From NCBI GenBank assembly GCA_963969595.1, contig OZ018411.1:24736545-24800544 (forward strand): 64,000 nucleotides of DNA, given 5' to 3'. The translations under genes were made by a program, and so were the position numbers. Every line of letters begins with the position of its first letter. Position 1 is the first letter of the stretch. This DNA is from Neckera pumila (taxonomy: Eukaryota > Streptophyta > Bryopsida > Hypnales > Neckeraceae). The notes under the pieces were generated by a model. The model did no database searches, was not told where the DNA came from, and was given only the letters and a program-made list of their open reading frames with translations. Positions 61,518-64,000 of the stretch are shown here, piece by piece.

Positions 61518-62631
61518 GAGCATCTCCTGCAACCTGCTCAAACACCCCTGTCAAGGAAGTTTTGAGCGGCCGAGTGAATTCCAATCTCCAACAGCAATGT
61601 AGTTGGGCATGTAAAGGTCCAGGGCCTTCAGATTTTGTCTCTACTACACTAGAATTTGCATTTCTACAAGGACCCTCTCAGGCCCCTCTTTGTCATCAAG
61701 TTCCATGTTTTGGCAAGTCAAAGGTTAAATTAACCCCTAAATGACGGACCCATGACCATTGATTTCAAACCTGACTATCCATTACTCAATTTGCTACAAT
61801 TTTGCAACTAGATATGTATGAAAAATTTTATATTTAGTTTTCAGAGATGAAAGTACATGTCTTCTTCTCTTCAAAAAAATTTAGATTTTTTCGTGGAAAA
61901 TTAATTTCTAAAAGAATTTTTGAAGAAAAAGTGAAGAAAAATCATATTAAATAGAAAAAGACTTCAAAAAATCTGAAAATTTCATCCTAAGTTTATATTA
62001 CAATGACAAACATCATGGTGTAAACTCAATTTCCGTGTCATTCTATAATTAGAAAATAATAGACATTGAAAATATATCCAATGTTCAAATTGCAATAAAT
62101 ATGCTATATTAAGACTTTTTTCAAAATTTAAATTGGAGTAGAAACTAGAGTAGATGACCTTCATTTTGTTAGTTTGACTCAAACTCAAAAAAATATTATT
62201 TTTGTGGAGAAATTTTAGATTTAAAGCAAGGAGCAACATCCCAAAATACTCTAAATTAGTTTTTTTTAATAACTTCTCATTTCCGTGAAGACAAAAAATT
62301 GGAAAGAGTACAAACTTAATTGGATACTCTTCATAACTCAATGTGAAAAGTCAACAAGGAAAAGGAGGATGAAAAAAAGCTTTTGAACTCTTCTTAGCTC
62401 AACAATATTGTCATCGAAACGCCACGGAATGACGTCCGCGGCACTCCAGGGTTAATGAGAAAGTTGCCTTGGGAAGCCGCAAGCTTTCCCCATTGGCTCT
62501 GCACCATCATTTGCCAGCCCTCTTCTTCCTGTTCGCAGGAGCTTTTCCAACCCCGCTCACTTTGATTTTGCCACTCTTCCCTCCAAAGCCTATTTGGCAT
62601 TGTCAAACCAAGAGGGCCGCAGGAGATACTC
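61518..62631. mobile_element. PIF/Harbinger-like element, GAGCATCTCCTGC ends, with nested repeat
   Basis: Left end GAGCATCTCCTGCAACC; right end inverse complement GAGTATCTCCTGCGGCC. TAA flanks both sides (61515-61517 and 62632-62634). A TTAA-family copy occupies the inside from 61734. No transposase. Confidence 0.75.
61734..62400. repeat. TTAA-family copy D, right end truncated
   Basis: TTAA (61730-61733) precedes CCCCTAAATGACGGACCC. The body matches 38341-39060 without the CACTA foldback, giving an empty site for that insertion. The right terminus is missing. Confidence 0.65.
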
Positions 62632-62634
62632 TAA

Positions 62635-63357
62635 GCTGCTAACTTATTATCTACCGTCGACAGTCTCTTGTAGCTCTCCTCCCCCGAAAGTCTTCCTTCC
62701 TCATATGATGTCGATGACCATGTCTTAAAGGTGCACTGCAGGCACAGCTCAGGAAGAGATAATACTCCTGTAATGAACAGGGGATCCGGTACTACGGTCT
62801 CGCGAACGAGGAATTGAAATCGAAGAGCCAGGGAGCCAACCGGCCTCCCAATATTCCAACAGGGAAGCCATTCCAAGAGACAGGCAAGCAATGCTGCAAG
62901 GAGTTTATTAATAAGTAAGTTAAGTACCCAATTCAACACAACGCTCCCTTCCCTGAGTTCATAATGGGAATAGAAGCACAAGTTAGAAGCTAGCTCCAAG
63001 GAAAAGACACCTACAAAACGTCAACATTTGGGTGAAATTATGACGCAAATTCAACTTGTGTGCGAGGCCGGAGCAGCTAGCTTACACTGTGACTACTGAC
63101 AGGTTCGGCATTCCCGAAACCAAATGCGAGCTGGGCGGTGGTGGACTTGTTCCACACCTTCAACACCGACAAAGAGTCTAGACCGACCTGATGACGGACG
63201 TCCGTTCGATCCCATCGGACTAGTATCGGAGGGCTGTAACGGCAGTAAGTTAGACAGTAAACTTAAGAAGAAGTTTATATGATTTTCTACTATTTCGCCA
63301 GGCAACATAACGTGTCGGTGGTTACTGATCTGCCGGCCTGGGCCGTCATGCAGGCGG
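62635..63357. other. G+C-richer DNA, possible gene margin, unassigned
   Basis: Composition rises, and two minus frames (62999-62631, 63308-63093) are open, but neither has a recognisable motif or splice support. It may be leader or promoter DNA of a gene outside the window. Confidence 0.3.
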
Positions 63358-63360
63358 TAA

Positions 63361-63860
63361 GACCATCTGCAATGTTGTCACGGTACATGGCCCAGTATCG
63401 GTATAGCTAACTTTTGAATGCTAGACAATTAGAATTTGAAAATTGTCTTATTGGAAGCGCAACGGAAAGAACATGGAGAAGGAACAAAAAAAATTCAAAC
63501 TAGACATTGGACAAGTACTTCAAAAGCAAGAACACAAATCTGAAATTATAGAGGTCTTAGCAAATCACGGTTACCAAAGCAACATTTGGCCATTGACCCT
63601 CCACATTTGACGATTTTTAGAGGGTCAGTGGCCAAATGTTGCTTTGGTAACCGTGATTTGCTAAGACCTCTATAATTTCAGATTTGTGTTCTTGCTTTTG
63701 AAGTACTTGTCCAATGTCTAGTTTGAAATTTTGTTGTTTCTTCTCCATGTTCTTTCTGTTGCGCTTCCAATAAGACAATTTTCAAATTCTAATTGTCTAG
63801 CATTCAAAAGTTAGCTATACCGATACTGGACCATGTACCGTGACAGCATTGCAGATGGTC
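63361..63860. mobile_element. 500-bp foldback MITE, PIF/Harbinger-like, almost perfect palindrome
   Basis: Ends GACCATCTGCAATG and CATTGCAGATGGTC, TAA on both sides (63358-63360 and 63861-63863). The two arms of about 235 bases pair almost completely, around a short centre near 63605. Non-coding. Confidence 0.92.
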
Positions 63861-63863
63861 TAA

Positions 63864-64000
63864 ATTATCTCCACATGCACATAGAGCCATAGAGGACGTT
63901 AGTAGTACGTCGGTGCTCAGAGCTTTTTCCTGCAGGAAACCCGCTCCAGGGCCACTTGGAAACCTTCTTTGCCATAGACAGCTCATGTCGGTGGTGAGAT
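63864..64000. other. Window edge, unassigned
   Basis: Too short to interpret. A minus-strand open frame crosses from 63986 into the MITE and has no recognisable motif. Confidence 0.3.

Noticed and set aside
62631..63308. Two minus-strand open frames near the right end
   Set aside because: Neither has recognisable domains or convincing splice sites, and one begins at the edge of a transposon. Left as unassigned DNA.

Overview
This window is nuclear DNA of a land plant. The evidence is four intron-containing plant genes with GT-AG introns, set in AT-rich intergenic DNA full of non-autonomous transposons. The combination of a class I HD-Zip gene, an Lsi2-type metalloid efflux gene, loose gene spacing and the absence of any recognisable seed-plant-specific gene would suit a seedless plant (bryophyte, lycophyte or fern). 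That placement is an inference and I cannot name a species.

Layout. 1-2.5 kb: AT-rich DNA with a complete 1.23-kb CACTA-type element. 2.56-4.67 kb (+): a seven-exon gene for the 25-kDa subunit of pre-mRNA cleavage factor Im. 4.7-8.8 kb: AT-rich intergenic DNA. 8.86-12.3 kb (-): a six-exon gene for a soluble ABC ATPase of the ABCI19/20/21 (CAF16-like) type. 14.1-14.7 kb: an LTR-like promoter with six exact 30-bp repeats carrying heat-shock-element motifs. 14.7-22 kb: a strikingly AT-rich island with an unusual gene of about 900 codons (-) whose BTB domain is split by a roughly 320-residue insertion, plus an 82-codon ORF. 22.2-29.2 kb: LINE relics and other repeats. 31.2-32.0 kb: two abutting Harbinger-type MITEs. 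33.55-37.18 kb (+): an Lsi2-like silicon/arsenite efflux transporter gene of three coding exons. 37.2-47.8 kb: repeats. 47.82-48.99 kb (-): a class I HD-Zip transcription factor with a TATA box near 49.89 kb. 50-64 kb: repeats, foldbacks and a long (AAAC)n tract.

The protein-coding genes have unrelated jobs: mRNA 3' end formation, a cytosolic/ER ATPase, metalloid export, and transcriptional control. There is no operon or evident gene cluster. The most distinctive content is the repeat landscape. It includes a dispersed element family with CCCCTAAAG-type ends flanked by TTAA (piggyBac-like in form, with no transposase seen). It also includes several Harbinger-like MITEs with TTA/TAA target duplications, CACTA MITEs with 3-bp duplications, a pogo-like element, and LINE copies with poly-A tails. 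Many are nested, so relative ages can be read from the order of insertion.

All calls come from reading the sequence and the translated frames by eye. Splice sites were chosen by GT-AG and reading phase, without transcript data.
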